DNA from: Defluviitaleaceae bacterium
Lineage (GTDB): Bacteria > Bacillota > Clostridia > Lachnospirales > WQUN01
Reading direction: 5' to 3'
DNA: 64,000 nucleotides
NCBI GenBank assembly: GCA_009777845.1
Contig: WRLD01000009.1
Coordinates: 1-64,000, forward strand
The translations under genes were made by a program, and so were the position numbers. Of the stretch, positions 35,354 to 43,642 are shown one piece after another. The notes below the pieces were generated by a model. That model did not search any database and had not been told where the DNA came from. It worked only from the letters and a program-made list of their open reading frames with translations. Each line of letters starts with the position of its first letter. Position 1 is the first letter of the stretch.

Positions 35354-38149
35354 TTAAACAACCCTCAAAAAATTCATAAACACCTGCGCCACCTCTGCGC
35401 GTGTCGCTTCTTTTTTCGGCATAAGCGCGTTGTTGTTGCCGTTGATTACCCCTGCTTGTGCTAGCCGAACCACTGACATTTTCGCCCAATCGTCCACGTC
35501 CTCTAGGTCGGTGAAGTTTGTTATATCTCGTAACGCAGGTAAGTCTATGCCCTTGTGGTCGGCGTAGTGGCTTAGTATGCTTGCCATTTCTTGGCGATTT
35601 ATGGGGCGGTTGGGCGCGAACAGACCGCCGCCGATACCGCTTACTATGCCGTTTTCTGCCGCCCACTGTACGGAATCATGCTCCCACGCTGTCACAGCCA
35701 CGTCAGTAAACCACGCTTGACCGCTCGGCGCGGGTCTGCCCTCTAGGTTGTGCAGTACGGTGACGAACATGGCGCGTGTCATGCTGTCGTGCGGTGCAAA
35801 AATGCCGTTGCCGTAGCCGTGGAACAGTCCGCGCTCGCTAACAAATGCTACCGCGTTATAATACCATGCGCCCTCGGTTATATCGCTGAATATATTGACC
35901 CATGTGGGAATATTGTCGGGCGCGGTGGTCGTGTCGTTGCTTTCTATGTCGCTGTCGGCTTGAATGGGTGTCGGCGTAATACTGGAAATAATTCCACCGC
36001 TTATGCGTAATCGTCCGTTATCGCCGTCAGTTGTGTTGTTGTTGTCGTTTTCACCGTTTCCGCCGTTCTCGTCATTTTCACCGTTGCCATTCTCGCCGTT
36101 TTCGCCGTTCTCGCTTCCGTCACTAGTACCGTCCTCGTTTTCGTTATCTTCGCCGTTCCCATTCTCGTCATTCTCGTCATTCTCGCCGTCCTCGTTCTCG
36201 CCATTGTCCTCATTCTCGCCATTGCCGCCGCTAAGCTGTCCATCGCTGATAATGATAATGTCGTCGTCTATATCGTCGTCGCTGAAGGCCTGTATGCCGA
36301 ATTGATTTTGGCTGGTAGAAAACGCTTGCACCTCGTCACTTTGACCTATGATTATATCGCCGCCTACGGGTGCTAGGAAATGCACATAGCCGTTGCTGTC
36401 TATTCTGTAGGCTGTAGTAATTTGCCTATAGGTGTTCGTTTCGCGGTTATATGCGTAGAATACTAAGCTGCTTGTGTTAAAATTGGGAGTGAGCTTTGCG
36501 GCAATAGCAACTTGTTGCCCGAAGCCGCCCTTTTGCCCGAGTGAAACTACCGTTATATTGTTGGTGAAAAATTTCTCGAAGTGTGATTTTGCTTGCGTAG
36601 CCGTTGCGTTCGCGGTGGAAGCGTATAGGTTTAAGCCCTTTGTCGCCTGAGCGGGGTTTATGGTTATGCGTACGTCAACGGCGTTGTCGGGACGCATACT
36701 ATCGGCTTGCACCACAACGGATTTGTCGGCGGCTTGCGCTTGGCTTGCCATAGTTTGTAAGGTGGATTGTGATACATTGCTGGCGTTTTTGAGAGTGACG
36801 GTGGCGGTGGCGGAGCCTGCGCTTTTCGCGGCGGCTACTGCGGCTTGAGTGGATGCGGCGGCTGTTGATGGGGTTACGGGTTTTGGCGCGTCCGCACCGA
36901 GGGCAGGGGTAGGGGCAGGCAGGGGCGTAACCATTGCGTCTGCTACAGGAAAATCCCCGTAGTTTATGCTTCTCGCATAGCTTATGCCGCCTGTGTCGCC
37001 GTCCAAGATTGCCCACTCTGCCGCCGTGTCTGCGGGCGTGGCTTGTATAGCCGTAGTCGAGCCTTCCGTAACGGTGGGTAAGCCCTGCGAAGGGTTGACT
37101 GCAAGCTCTAGTATTACCGCAAAATCGCCCGTGGTCGCTCGCGCGCCTGTGACGGTGGCTGTACGCCAGTCTATGAACACGGTCGCGCTATCTGTAGCGG
37201 AAATGGCGTAGGTGTTTGGATTTTCGGCTAGGATAACGCCGTCTGTGATGTTTAAAAAGCCGTCGCCTGTAACGGATACGCCGTTGCCGTCTACTGCGTA
37301 GAGGGCTTTCCATATTACTGTGGCATCGGCGGAAATGTGTAGGGTGATTTCGTTTGTGGTGTTGTTTAGGGGGCTTGATGTTGGGCTTGGGTCGGGGTCG
37401 GTGGTTGACGTTGGGCTAGGGTTGGGGTCGGTGGTTGATGTTGGGCTAGGGCTTGGGTCAGGGTCAGAGGTTGATGTTGATGTGGGGCTTGGGTCGGGGT
37501 CGGTGGTTGACGTTGGGCTAGGGCTTGGGTCAGTGGTTGGCGTAGGGCTTGGGTCTGGGCTTGATGTGGCGGTTGATGTTGGGCTAGGGTCGGGGTCGGT
37601 GGTTGATGTTGGGCTTGGACTTGGGTCTGGGCTTGATGTGGCGGTTGATGTTGGGCTTGGGATTGGGTCGGGGCTTGATGTGGCGGTTGACGTTGGGCTA
37701 GGGTTGGGGCTTGATGTAGTGGTTGACGTTGGGCTAGGGTCGGGGTCGGTGGTTGATGTTGGGCTTGGGTTTGGGTCGGTGGTTGTAGGGCTTGGGTCGG
37801 GGCTTGATGTGGCGGTTGATGTTGGGCTAGGGTCGGGGCTTGATGTGGTGGTTGATGTTGGGCTAGGACTTGGGTCTGGGCTTGATGTTGGGCTAGGGTC
37901 GGGGTCATTAGACTGGAAACTCCCGACAATAGTGACGGTCGCGCCTGACGGTATAAGAAGCGTACCGCTTGCGCCTTGTTCTAGGGTGAGCGTATCGCCG
38001 TCTTGTACGGTTGGCGGTGTGGAGGTTGACCATGTGAGGGTGTCGGTTTGGTCGGTCGCGTTTGTGAAAACTGTGATTGGTAGCAGAGAAGCTGCTAGCG
38101 CGAGGGTAAGTACCAACGCCAGGATTTTTGGTGGTTTGGTGGTTTTCAT
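35354..38149 (-). CDS. SLH-domain surface protein with Ser/Pro/Thr stalk
   Basis: The 931-residue precursor has a signal peptide (about 1-30, ending near ITVFTNA). A short beta region is followed by a 140-residue stalk of SPDPSPTSTTT-type repeats, a right-handed-helix-like region (LHISADATVIWKALYAVDGN), an Ala-rich part and an acidic Asn/Glu/Gly run such as ENDENDENGNGED. Three SLH motifs close the protein (about 750-931), with WYYNAVAFVSERGLFHGYG, SVQWAAENGIVSGIGGG and MSVVRLAQAGVINGNN. SLH domains bind pyruvylated wall polymers, so the protein sits on the cell surface. The long stalk would project the middle domain outward. Confidence 0.93.
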   Translation of the reverse strand: MKTTKPPKILALVLTLALAASLLPITVFTNATDQTDTLTWSTSTPPTVQDGDTLTLEQGASGTLLIPSGATVTIVGSFQSNDPDPSPTSSPDPSPSPTSTTTSSPDPSPTSTATSSPDPSPTTTDPNPSPTSTTDPDPSPTSTTTSSPNPSPTSTATSSPDPIPSPTSTATSSPDPSPSPTSTTDPDPSPTSTATSSPDPSPTPTTDPSPSPTSTTDPDPSPTSTSTSDPDPSPSPTSTTDPNPSPTSTTDPDPSPTSSPLNNTTNEITLHISADATVIWKALYAVDGNGVSVTGDGFLNITDGVILAENPNTYAISATDSATVFIDWRTATVTGARATTGDFAVILELAVNPSQGLPTVTEGSTTAIQATPADTAAEWAILDGDTGGISYARSINYGDFPVADAMVTPLPAPTPALGADAPKPVTPSTAAASTQAAVAAAKSAGSATATVTLKNASNVSQSTLQTMASQAQAADKSVVVQADSMRPDNAVDVRITINPAQATKGLNLYASTANATATQAKSHFEKFFTNNITVVSLGQKGGFGQQVAIAAKLTPNFNTSSLVFYAYNRETNTYRQITTAYRIDSNGYVHFLAPVGGDIIIGQSDEVQAFSTSQNQFGIQAFSDDDIDDDIIIISDGQLSGGNGENEDNGENEDGENDENDENGNGEDNENEDGTSDGSENGENGENGNGENDENGGNGENDNNNTTDGDNGRLRISGGIISSITPTPIQADSDIESNDTTTAPDNIPTWVNIFSDITEGAWYYNAVAFVSERGLFHGYGNGIFAPHDSMTRAMFVTVLHNLEGRPAPSGQAWFTDVAVTAWEHDSVQWAAENGIVSGIGGGLFAPNRPINRQEMASILSHYADHKGIDLPALRDITNFTDLEDVDDWAKMSVVRLAQAGVINGNNNALMPKKEATRAEVAQVFMNFLRVV
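37370..37915 (-). repeat. Tandem repeats coding the SLH protein's SPDPSPTST stalk
   Basis: Units of about 21-48 bp built from GGGCTTGGGTCGGGGTCGG-like words repeat over 540 bp. The opposite strand stays open in another frame as a by-product. Confidence 0.9.
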
Positions 38150-38196
38150 TTTGTTGCCTCCTATTTTTATAGCCGTTTTTAGCTTAAACAGCTATA

Positions 38197-38222
38197 GCTC
38201 GCCTTTGGCGGTTTTGCATGTG
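38197..38222. repeat. Family D short hairpin repeat, copy 2
   Basis: GCTCGCCTTTGGCGGTTTTG followed by CATGTG lies between the SLH protein start and hepT. It mirrors the copy at 23082-23108. Confidence 0.65.
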
Positions 38223-38241
38223 AGATTTTATAACATAGCGG

Positions 38242-38577
38242 TTATTTGTTCAGTATTTTGTACAATTGTGCGGTTAGAGGGGGAATATCATGGACGAGTG
38301 TGTCCCAAATAACCTTGAATTGCACGCCGTCATAATCATGCACAATCCTGTTGCGTATGCTTTTTAGGGCGTTCCACGGGATTTCGCCGTTGGCAGACGT
38401 TATTTCCTTGCTTAGCTTGGCGGTAAGCTCCCCGAGCTGTGATAATGAGAAAACAGAAAAGGTTAAAACCAATTCATCGGAACTAAAGGCTTCAAAATTT
38501 AAGCCTTTGATGTATTTTACAGAATCCTCGCAATATTTTATCATTTTTGCGAGTATAATTTTATCCATGGCTTTCAT
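38242..38577 (-). CDS. hepT: HepT-like HEPN toxin
   Basis: HepT proteins are HEPN ribonucleases kept silent by the nucleotidyltransferase MntA, which AMPylates a Tyr near the active site. The motif R-x4-H-x-Y is complete: Arg75, His80 and Tyr82 in RNRIVHDY. The 111-residue start at ATG 38577 has a GGAG site and overlaps mntA by 17 bp. The helical layout with FSVFSLSQLGELTAKLS fits DUF86. This module is intact. Confidence 0.92.
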   Translation of the reverse strand: MKAMDKIILAKMIKYCEDSVKYIKGLNFEAFSSDELVLTFSVFSLSQLGELTAKLSKEITSANGEIPWNALKSIRNRIVHDYDGVQFKVIWDTLVHDIPPLTAQLYKILNK

Positions 38578-38863
38578 ATATAACCGCTCCAAACTCATTT
38601 ATTTGACGTGCTACAGGCGAATCGGGGATAATATCCAAATCGGGAAGCAGGTCGATTTCCATGCCAAAAGCGTCCTCGATTTTTGACTTCAAATCGTAGA
38701 ACGCCAAGCCAGTTATTGTGCCATTGCTGTACATATATAGGTCAATATCCGAGCTTTCGGAAGCCGTGCCTTTTGCATAAGAACCAAAAAGCACCATTTT
38801 TTGAACCTTTGTATCTCTTACTATCGGCTCGACAGTAGCCTTAATATCCGCAATGGTTAGCAT
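38561..38863 (-). CDS. mntA: MntA-like nucleotidyltransferase antitoxin
   Basis: This 100-residue minimal nucleotidyltransferase has Gly27-Ser28 in LFGSYAKG and the metal pair Asp39/Asp41 in SDIDLYMY. Partners of HepT use these to transfer AMP to the toxin's tyrosine. I prefer ATG 38863, eight bases after GAGG; a GTG at 38872 would add three residues. It is the first gene of the pair. Confidence 0.9.
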   Translation of the reverse strand: MLTIADIKATVEPIVRDTKVQKMVLFGSYAKGTASESSDIDLYMYSNGTITGLAFYDLKSKIEDAFGMEIDLLPDLDIIPDSPVARQINEFGAVIYESHG

Positions 38864-38945
38864 ATTATACACCTCGATAGTCTTTATTATAAGACATCAG
38901 AGGGGATTTTGGGAAGATAAATTTTTTATAGATAAATCTTGCAAT

Positions 38946-38980
38946 TTGACAAACATGTGCAATATTAGTACAATGCACAT
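38946..38980 (+). promoter_or_regulatory. Promoter with overlapping operator for the DinJ-like gene
   Basis: TTGACA (38946-38951) and TACAAT (38969-38974) are 17 bases apart. An inverted repeat ATGTGCA...TGCACAT (38955-38961 and 38974-38980) covers the space and the -10 box. RelB/DinJ antitoxins repress their own operons at such palindromes. Confidence 0.75.
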
Positions 38981-39001
38981 ATATCATAGCAAGGGGTGAT
39001 T

Positions 39002-39286
39002 ATGTTGGGTGCGGTTAATGTTACTATTCGCATGGACGAAAATGTAAAAAAGCATAGCGAGCAGGTATTGCACGAGCTGGGCTTGAATATCTCTACGGCA
39101 ATAAACATGTATATGCGTGCTATCGCAAGACAGAAAAAAATTCCGTTTGAAATTTCGCTCGGCGAGGGCTAGCCGTTTTTTAGTGAGGAAAATCAAGCGC
39201 GGCTTGCTATGTCTAAAAAGCAAATAGCAGATGGGCAGATTGTTTATAAAACGTCAGAAGGTATGGGGCTTGACGATGAATCTTGA
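39002..39286 (+). pseudogene. RelB/DinJ family antitoxin interrupted by in-frame TAG
   Basis: The N-terminal ribbon-helix-helix is typical: VNVTIRMDENVKKHSE and LGLNISTAINMYMRA, then KKIPFEISL. A TAG at 39170-39172 stops the frame after 56 residues. Beyond it the same frame runs on with PFFSEENQARLAMSKKQI and further to a TGA at 39284-39286. That is the normal toxin-binding tail, so the gene carries one nonsense mutation in a 94-codon frame. No toxin gene follows. The short protein could still repress DNA because its DNA-binding part is whole. Confidence 0.75.
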
Positions 39287-39414
39287 ATCTTTGCAGAAGC
39301 TCGACTTATTCACGCGGTGCGGTTGTTGGTGCGGTAGCGGCAAAAGCGAGCGTTGATGCAAAGAAAGAATAGAGAAAAGTTAATTTGCAGATTAAAGAAA
39401 GAGATGTGCTTATA

Positions 39415-40101
39415 ATGAATAATGCTGACGAATGTATTTTTTGTAAAGGAAAATTGTCAAAATTTAATGAATTGGAATTTTATAATTTTTCTGAAAAAGA
39501 TATTCCAGCAATAAAAAAGCAACGGATAGATGATTTTTACCGCACACAATGCCCTTGTGGTGAGAAAACTAACGACAAAGACAGACCTTCTGCCCAGTCA
39601 TTAATCTTAAAAGGTGGCAATGAATTAACAAAATTACGAGATGAACTAATTCCTACAATTTCGCAATATAAATCAATTGAACCGTATAAAAGCACAGATG
39701 AAACTGCTCAAGAAATTACAAAGTACATTGATGACCACTTAAAAACATACACCAAAGACGGAGTTAAAAAAATCCTTGATAAGGCAAGCAGTGAAAAAAA
39801 TGATATTTTCAAGCTCTTTTGTGATAAATTTGCTCTTAGCGAACATGATTATATGTGTTTTGACTGCGAAAGGATTGTTTTCATAAGGACAAAAAATTCA
39901 CATATCGATAGCTTATTTGCTCATATAAGGAACGCTTTATCCCACGGAAAAGTGTGGTATAAAAACGAATCGCTATTTATGGTAGACTGCGACAGCAGGC
40001 AAAAATTGGAAACTGCGCGGATATGTATAAAAATTGACACATTGCTGGAATGGATTAAGATAATAAAAAAATACGAAAAGAAAGAAAGTAATAAAAAATG
40101 A
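39415..40101 (+). CDS. HEPN-like protein with cysteine pairs
   Basis: The 228-residue protein is AT-rich, unlike its neighbours, which suggests recent transfer. Near the C-terminus HIRNALSHGK carries R-x4-H (Arg172, Asn173, His177), the catalytic signature of HEPN ribonucleases. The N-terminus has CIFC (7, 10) and CPC (46, 48), and CFDC lies at 148-151, so metal binding is likely. ATG 39415 is chosen over TTG 39385. It lies in a toxin-antitoxin patch but has no obvious antitoxin of its own. I infer an RNase-type defence or growth-control protein; the family name is not known to me. Confidence 0.6.
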   Translation: MNNADECIFCKGKLSKFNELEFYNFSEKDIPAIKKQRIDDFYRTQCPCGEKTNDKDRPSAQSLILKGGNELTKLRDELIPTISQYKSIEPYKSTDETAQEITKYIDDHLKTYTKDGVKKILDKASSEKNDIFKLFCDKFALSEHDYMCFDCERIVFIRTKNSHIDSLFAHIRNALSHGKVWYKNESLFMVDCDSRQKLETARICIKIDTLLEWIKIIKKYEKKESNKK

Positions 40102-40287
40102 AATGCCGCAAACAGTATATCCTGTATCGGTGCAAACGACGGCAATTATAATTAGCGCAACCCACAGTTGCTCGTGTAGGTGGTTGCATTTTTTTGTGGT
40201 GAAAATTTCACAAGCTCGGAAAAGACTTCGACAACACCAATGTGGATTTATGCGATAATCTGACCTTGACACCTAAGGAATGGAAGC

Positions 40288-40335
40288 GACCCCACAAAGA
40301 GGCTCTGAATAAGCCTTTGCGGGGTCTTGTTTTTT
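40288..40335 (+). terminator. Intrinsic terminator after the HEPN-like gene region
   Basis: GACCCC and CAAAGAGGCT pair with AGCCTTTG and GGGGTC, and a T-rich tail follows. The stretch 40102-40287 before it has no complete gene; one frame reads KLGKDFDNTNVDLCDN and TLTPKEWKRPHKE, which may be the end of a lost gene. Confidence 0.75.
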
Positions 40336-40367
40336 GAAATCACGGAAAAAATATGTGATGTTACAGC

Positions 40368-40572
40368 ATGGACACTAAAGGGCATGAACAATTTAAACTT
40401 TTTATTGAATTTGTTGAATGGTTTTCTTTCGGTGAAGTCTACAGACGGTAAAGATTATAGCTTTGTCTGTGTTGAAAAATTTATAGGAAGTCAAATGTTC
40501 ACTTGCCACAACACCGTCACGCTATTAAGACAAGGTTTTTTATGTGTGTATCGCCCATTAAAATTTTTGTGA
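40368..40572 (+). pseudogene. Possible frameshifted small gene
   Basis: From ATG 40368 one frame reads MDTKGHEQFKLFIEFVEWFS and stops at 40451. In another frame the sequence continues as STDGKDYSFVCVEKFIGSQ up to 40572. The two parts could be one gene split by a frameshift near 40440. I do not recognise it and the support is thin. Confidence 0.3.
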
Positions 40573-40583
40573 GGTGATACGCA

Positions 40584-40814
40584 ATGAGAGAGGCATACAA
40601 AGACCATTATAAAAAATTCGGCTTGAATGTCGTGTATTACAGGAAAAAGGAACGGCTAACGCAATTACAGCTTGCGGAATTTGTGGAAATTGATAGAAGC
40701 CATATTAGTGCTATAGAACTAGGAAATGTTGGCGTTTCCTTTGATGTGATATTCAAAATGTGTGATGTTCTGCGAATAAAGCCTAAGGATTTATTCGATT
40801 TTAGGGACGAATAA
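40584..40814 (+). CDS. XRE-family helix-turn-helix regulator
   Basis: The 76-residue protein is one Cro/C1-type DNA-binding domain: NVVYYRKKERLTQLQLAEFV (scaffold and helix 2), DRSHISAIELGNVGVS (recognition helix and wing) and FDVIFKMCDVLRIKPKDLF. A GAGGTGA site precedes ATG 40584. It has no effector domain, as is usual for regulators of mobile or toxin regions. What it regulates is not evident. Confidence 0.9.
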   Translation: MREAYKDHYKKFGLNVVYYRKKERLTQLQLAEFVEIDRSHISAIELGNVGVSFDVIFKMCDVLRIKPKDLFDFRDE

Positions 40815-40835
40815 GGGAAGCGAGAGCCTTTCCCC

Positions 40836-41543
40836 CTACGGCATACCCCGCCCCAAAGCCCCCTCCAAATTCAAATAAGTATCTGGCACTGTGCCGCTTA
40901 TTACCGTGTCTACAAGCGAAACATGGCGCGTTACGTGAATTTGTGAGGATTGCACAGGGTTGATAATTCGCACGACTGATTCCACCTTTAGCCATACGGA
41001 AAAATGCACTTGGTTTATGCCCACCGCGGTAAAGCTGCTTTCGTAGTTTACAAGCGCGTTTCCTATGGGCGCGAGCGAAAACGTGAAGCGCGGCCCGAGC
41101 TGCGCGAGCGTGTCTAGCCCAAGCACCATTCCGAGCGGAACGGAAGCGATTTCCGGCTCAAGATTGTTTAGCCGTTCGGAAATGGCCTGTGCCGCCGCAT
41201 TGCAAATTTCGTTTACAAGGACGGTGTTTACGCTTAGGGACGGCGCGGCTTCTATTTCGTTGAGCAGAATAAAATCGGCGGCGGAAACATGATTTCTGGT
41301 AATAATATCTAGCACAACGGCGTTGATTACGTTGTTTATTTCCGTTTGTATTCTAAGCTCCGCCGCTTCGAGAACAAGCGGCAAAATACGCCTGTCAAAG
41401 CGATAAAAGCTATAGCCAGACGAAAGAATGAAAATAAAAACGAGCAAAAACGCCGCGTATTTTTTAGGAATTTTAATTTCGCGCGGCGGTTTTTTTGGCT
41501 TGCGGCGAAACCACCGATTCATGCGGCGTAGCTTTTTTCCCAC
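40836..41543 (-). CDS. yunB: Sporulation protein YunB
   Basis: YunB is a membrane protein made in the mother cell under sigma-E in Bacillus; its exact task in spore formation is unknown. The protein has a basic N-terminus, one membrane segment (about 29-46, AAFLLVFIFILSSGYSF) and the conserved extracytoplasmic part including VPLGMVLGLDTLAQLGPR and INQVHFSVWL. The length of 235 is close to the Bacillus protein. GTG 43 codons before the membrane helix is avoided; GTG 41543 follows AGGTG. It shows that the host makes endospores or descends from a spore former. Confidence 0.9.
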   Translation of the reverse strand: MGKKLRRMNRWFRRKPKKPPREIKIPKKYAAFLLVFIFILSSGYSFYRFDRRILPLVLEAAELRIQTEINNVINAVVLDIITRNHVSAADFILLNEIEAAPSLSVNTVLVNEICNAAAQAISERLNNLEPEIASVPLGMVLGLDTLAQLGPRFTFSLAPIGNALVNYESSFTAVGINQVHFSVWLKVESVVRIINPVQSSQIHVTRHVSLVDTVISGTVPDTYLNLEGALGRGMP

Positions 41544-41674
41544 TTTGCACCTCGATTTTGATTTATATATTAAATATATGCTCCTTAACAGAAAATAAAT
41601 CTGTATTGTAAACTCAATCTAATTCGTGTACTATATATGCAGGGCAACAATTTCCTTTTGGGGAGGGGCAAAAA

Positions 41675-42481
41675 TTGCAAAATTCAAAAATTCGCGTAGC
41701 CGTTTCCGACCCAAAATTGAAGGACAAGATAAAAATAGATATATCGGGGCCGCTCGACACCGTTCACTGGTTCATTCGCTTCAATATTCCGCTGGACGAA
41801 AGCACGGTAAACGAAAAAAACATGGAAGTAACTGACACAGACGGCTATGTAATGCGTACGGATATTTCTTACAACGACGATTCTAACAGAATTATAATTT
41901 CACCGCTAGACAGTTACGAAGATAGGCGTTATTATTTATTAAAAATATCTAAGAAGGTGCGTTCCAAGAAAGGACAGAATTTAAAGACAATCATCAGCAT
42001 ACTGTTCAAGCTGTACCAGGGGGAAATTTCCGAGTACAAGGTACTGAAGCAGGACGTGCCAGTGCCGCCGTCACGCCCACGACCGCGTAACTATGACGAA
42101 ATTCAGAAAACCCGAGGGGCAAACTATTTAGACAACTATAGCGAAAATGTACAAAAGCGTACGCGAATGTCGCCAGTGCCTATGGGAATAAATCCCATAA
42201 TCGGAATAGTCGGCTTTATAATGGTTTTTGTCGGTTTTTCGGCAAATTCGCTCGGGCTAATCATTGCATCTATGGTAGTTTGCGCGCTTGGTGCGGCACA
42301 TATTTTTAAACAGTGGCAAAATAAAATTTTTCGTGCTAAAATGCAATATAATAAAGGTGTGCGTTATTTCAATAGAATGCAGTATAAAGAATCAAAAATT
42401 GCTTTTGAGAAAGCAGTAGCATTAAACCCCGACAACGAGCTTGCAAAATACGGCTTGGTGCGGGTGGCAATCTACAAATAG
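41675..42481 (+). CDS. Membrane protein with Ig-like N-terminal and TPR-like C-terminal region
   Basis: The 268-residue protein starts at TTG 41675, ten bases or so after GGGGAGGGG. Residues 1-120 look like a bacterial Ig-type domain (FIRFNIPLDESTVNEKNMEV, partial SbsA-like pattern). A Pro/Arg linker follows, then two adjacent membrane helices (about 171-205) and a single TPR-like hairpin at the end (YNKGVRYFNRMQYKESKIAFE, shown in part, and ALNPDNELAKYG). No known full-length family comes to mind. It is 17 bp upstream of a DHH phosphoesterase gene and probably cotranscribed with it. Confidence 0.7.
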   Translation: MQNSKIRVAVSDPKLKDKIKIDISGPLDTVHWFIRFNIPLDESTVNEKNMEVTDTDGYVMRTDISYNDDSNRIIISPLDSYEDRRYYLLKISKKVRSKKGQNLKTIISILFKLYQGEISEYKVLKQDVPVPPSRPRPRNYDEIQKTRGANYLDNYSENVQKRTRMSPVPMGINPIIGIVGFIMVFVGFSANSLGLIIASMVVCALGAAHIFKQWQNKIFRAKMQYNKGVRYFNRMQYKESKIAFEKAVALNPDNELAKYGLVRVAIYK

Positions 42482-42498
42482 TAAAACGGAGGGATTTT

Positions 42499-43407
42499 AT
42501 GGATTTACTAACACGTTCAGATTTTGACGGGCTTGCCTGTGCGGTGCTTTTCCGCGAAATTGGGTTGATTGGAAAGTGGCGCTTTGTCCACCCAAAGGAC
42601 CTGCAAGATGGGCATGTCCGCGTTACCGCAAACGACATTTTGGCAAACGTGCCGTATGTGGCAGGCTGCGGAATGTGGTTTGACCACCACACCAGCGAAT
42701 GGGAAAGAATCGGCAAGCCTGAGGGCTTTGTTGGTTCGCTTAGAAAAATGGACTCCGCCGCACGCGTAGTCTACGAATACTTTAAAGACCGCTACGACCT
42801 CACCAAGTTTGATTCCATGCTTGCGGAGGTAGACAGAGTAGACGCAGGAAAGCTAACCGCCGAGGATATTTTGAATCCGCAGGGCTGGGTACTGCTGGGC
42901 TTTTTGTCCGACCCGCGTACAGGGCTTGGGCGTTTCCGCGAGTTCCGCATAAGCAACTACAGCCTTATGGAGGAATTGATTGACCTTTGCCGCACAAAGC
43001 CAATCGAAGAAATTTTGCAGCACCCAGATGTAAAGGAACGCATAGAGCTATACAACGAGCAGACCGAGCTATTTAAGGAAATGCTCAAAAAGCACACACA
43101 GACTAAAAATAACGTAATAATAACCGACCTACGCGGCGTGGAAACAATAAACGCAGGCAATCGCTTCCTTGTGTACAGCCTATTTCCACAGCAAAATATT
43201 TCCATGTGGGTGGTTGACGGCAAAAACAAGGAAAATTGTTCCATTGCGTGCGGATATAGCATACTAAACCGTACCGCCACAGTAAATGTAGGCTCGGTGC
43301 TGTTGAGCTACGGCGGCGGCGGCCATAAGCAGGTAGGCACATGCCAAGTGCCGTACGAAGATGCCGACAAGGTAATCTCAGAATTAGCGGATAAACTTAA
43401 TTCATAA
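42499..43407 (+). CDS. DHH-family phosphoesterase (exopolyphosphatase-like)
   Basis: The 302-residue protein has the manganese motifs of DHH enzymes: RSDFDGLACAVL at the start, MWFDHHTSE near residue 75 and the DHHA1 end SYGGGGHKQVGTCQVP. It differs from the NrnA-type gene at 20.4 kb in lacking the first GHxxPDGD motif, having SDFDG instead, as in the exopolyphosphatase-related group. The substrate could be a short RNA, a cyclic dinucleotide product or a polyphosphate. It precedes scfA by 23 bp, an arrangement often seen in Clostridia. Confidence 0.88.
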   Translation: MDLLTRSDFDGLACAVLFREIGLIGKWRFVHPKDLQDGHVRVTANDILANVPYVAGCGMWFDHHTSEWERIGKPEGFVGSLRKMDSAARVVYEYFKDRYDLTKFDSMLAEVDRVDAGKLTAEDILNPQGWVLLGFLSDPRTGLGRFREFRISNYSLMEELIDLCRTKPIEEILQHPDVKERIELYNEQTELFKEMLKKHTQTKNNVIITDLRGVETINAGNRFLVYSLFPQQNISMWVVDGKNKENCSIACGYSILNRTATVNVGSVLLSYGGGGHKQVGTCQVPYEDADKVISELADKLNS

Positions 43408-43430
43408 AAGTAACTGGAGGAAAAACCTTT

Positions 43431-43637
43431 ATGCAGCATATAAAAACAATTTTTGCAGGAAATTTGAACGAAACACGTCAAAATATCGGGTGCGGAGAAT
43501 GTCAAACGTCTTGCCAATCTGCGTGTAAGACTTCTTGCACTGTTTCTAACCAGAGCTGTGAGCAGTCGGGCGTAAGCTCGCTTTCCGAAAAAACCAACAG
43601 CCGCGTAAACCGTACCTTTAAAACCGCGAGCGTGTAA
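43431..43637 (+). CDS. scfA: SCIFF ribosomal peptide precursor
   Basis: SCIFF (six cysteines in forty-five residues) is a ribosomal natural-product precursor found in nearly all Clostridia. The core has six Cys at positions 21, 24, 28, 32, 36 and 43 in CGECQTSCQSACKTSCTVSN and the following QSCEQ, almost identical to known members. The leader is MQHIKTIFAGNLNETRQ. The Ser/Lys/Thr-rich tail after residue 45 (SLSEKTNSRVNRTF) is longer than usual. The maturase gene begins 5 bp downstream. The peptide becomes a thioether-bridged product of unknown role. Confidence 0.96.
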   Translation: MQHIKTIFAGNLNETRQNIGCGECQTSCQSACKTSCTVSNQSCEQSGVSSLSEKTNSRVNRTFKTASV

Positions 43638-43642
43638 TCCCT

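Noticed and set aside
37320..38312. 330-residue plus-strand frame over the SLH stalk
   Set aside because: Repetitive Gly/Leu/Val/Ser string opposite the SPDPSPTST repeats, without a start signal.
39170..39172. TAG read-through or stop-codon reassignment
   Set aside because: TAG and TAA both end many intact genes in this window, and no context for pyrrolysine or selenocysteine is seen; simple nonsense mutation is likelier.
39277..39376. Toxin gene after the DinJ-like antitoxin
   Set aside because: Frames here are under 35 codons and do not resemble YafQ or RelE; only a possible end of another lost gene (GAVVGAVAAKASVDAKKE) is visible.
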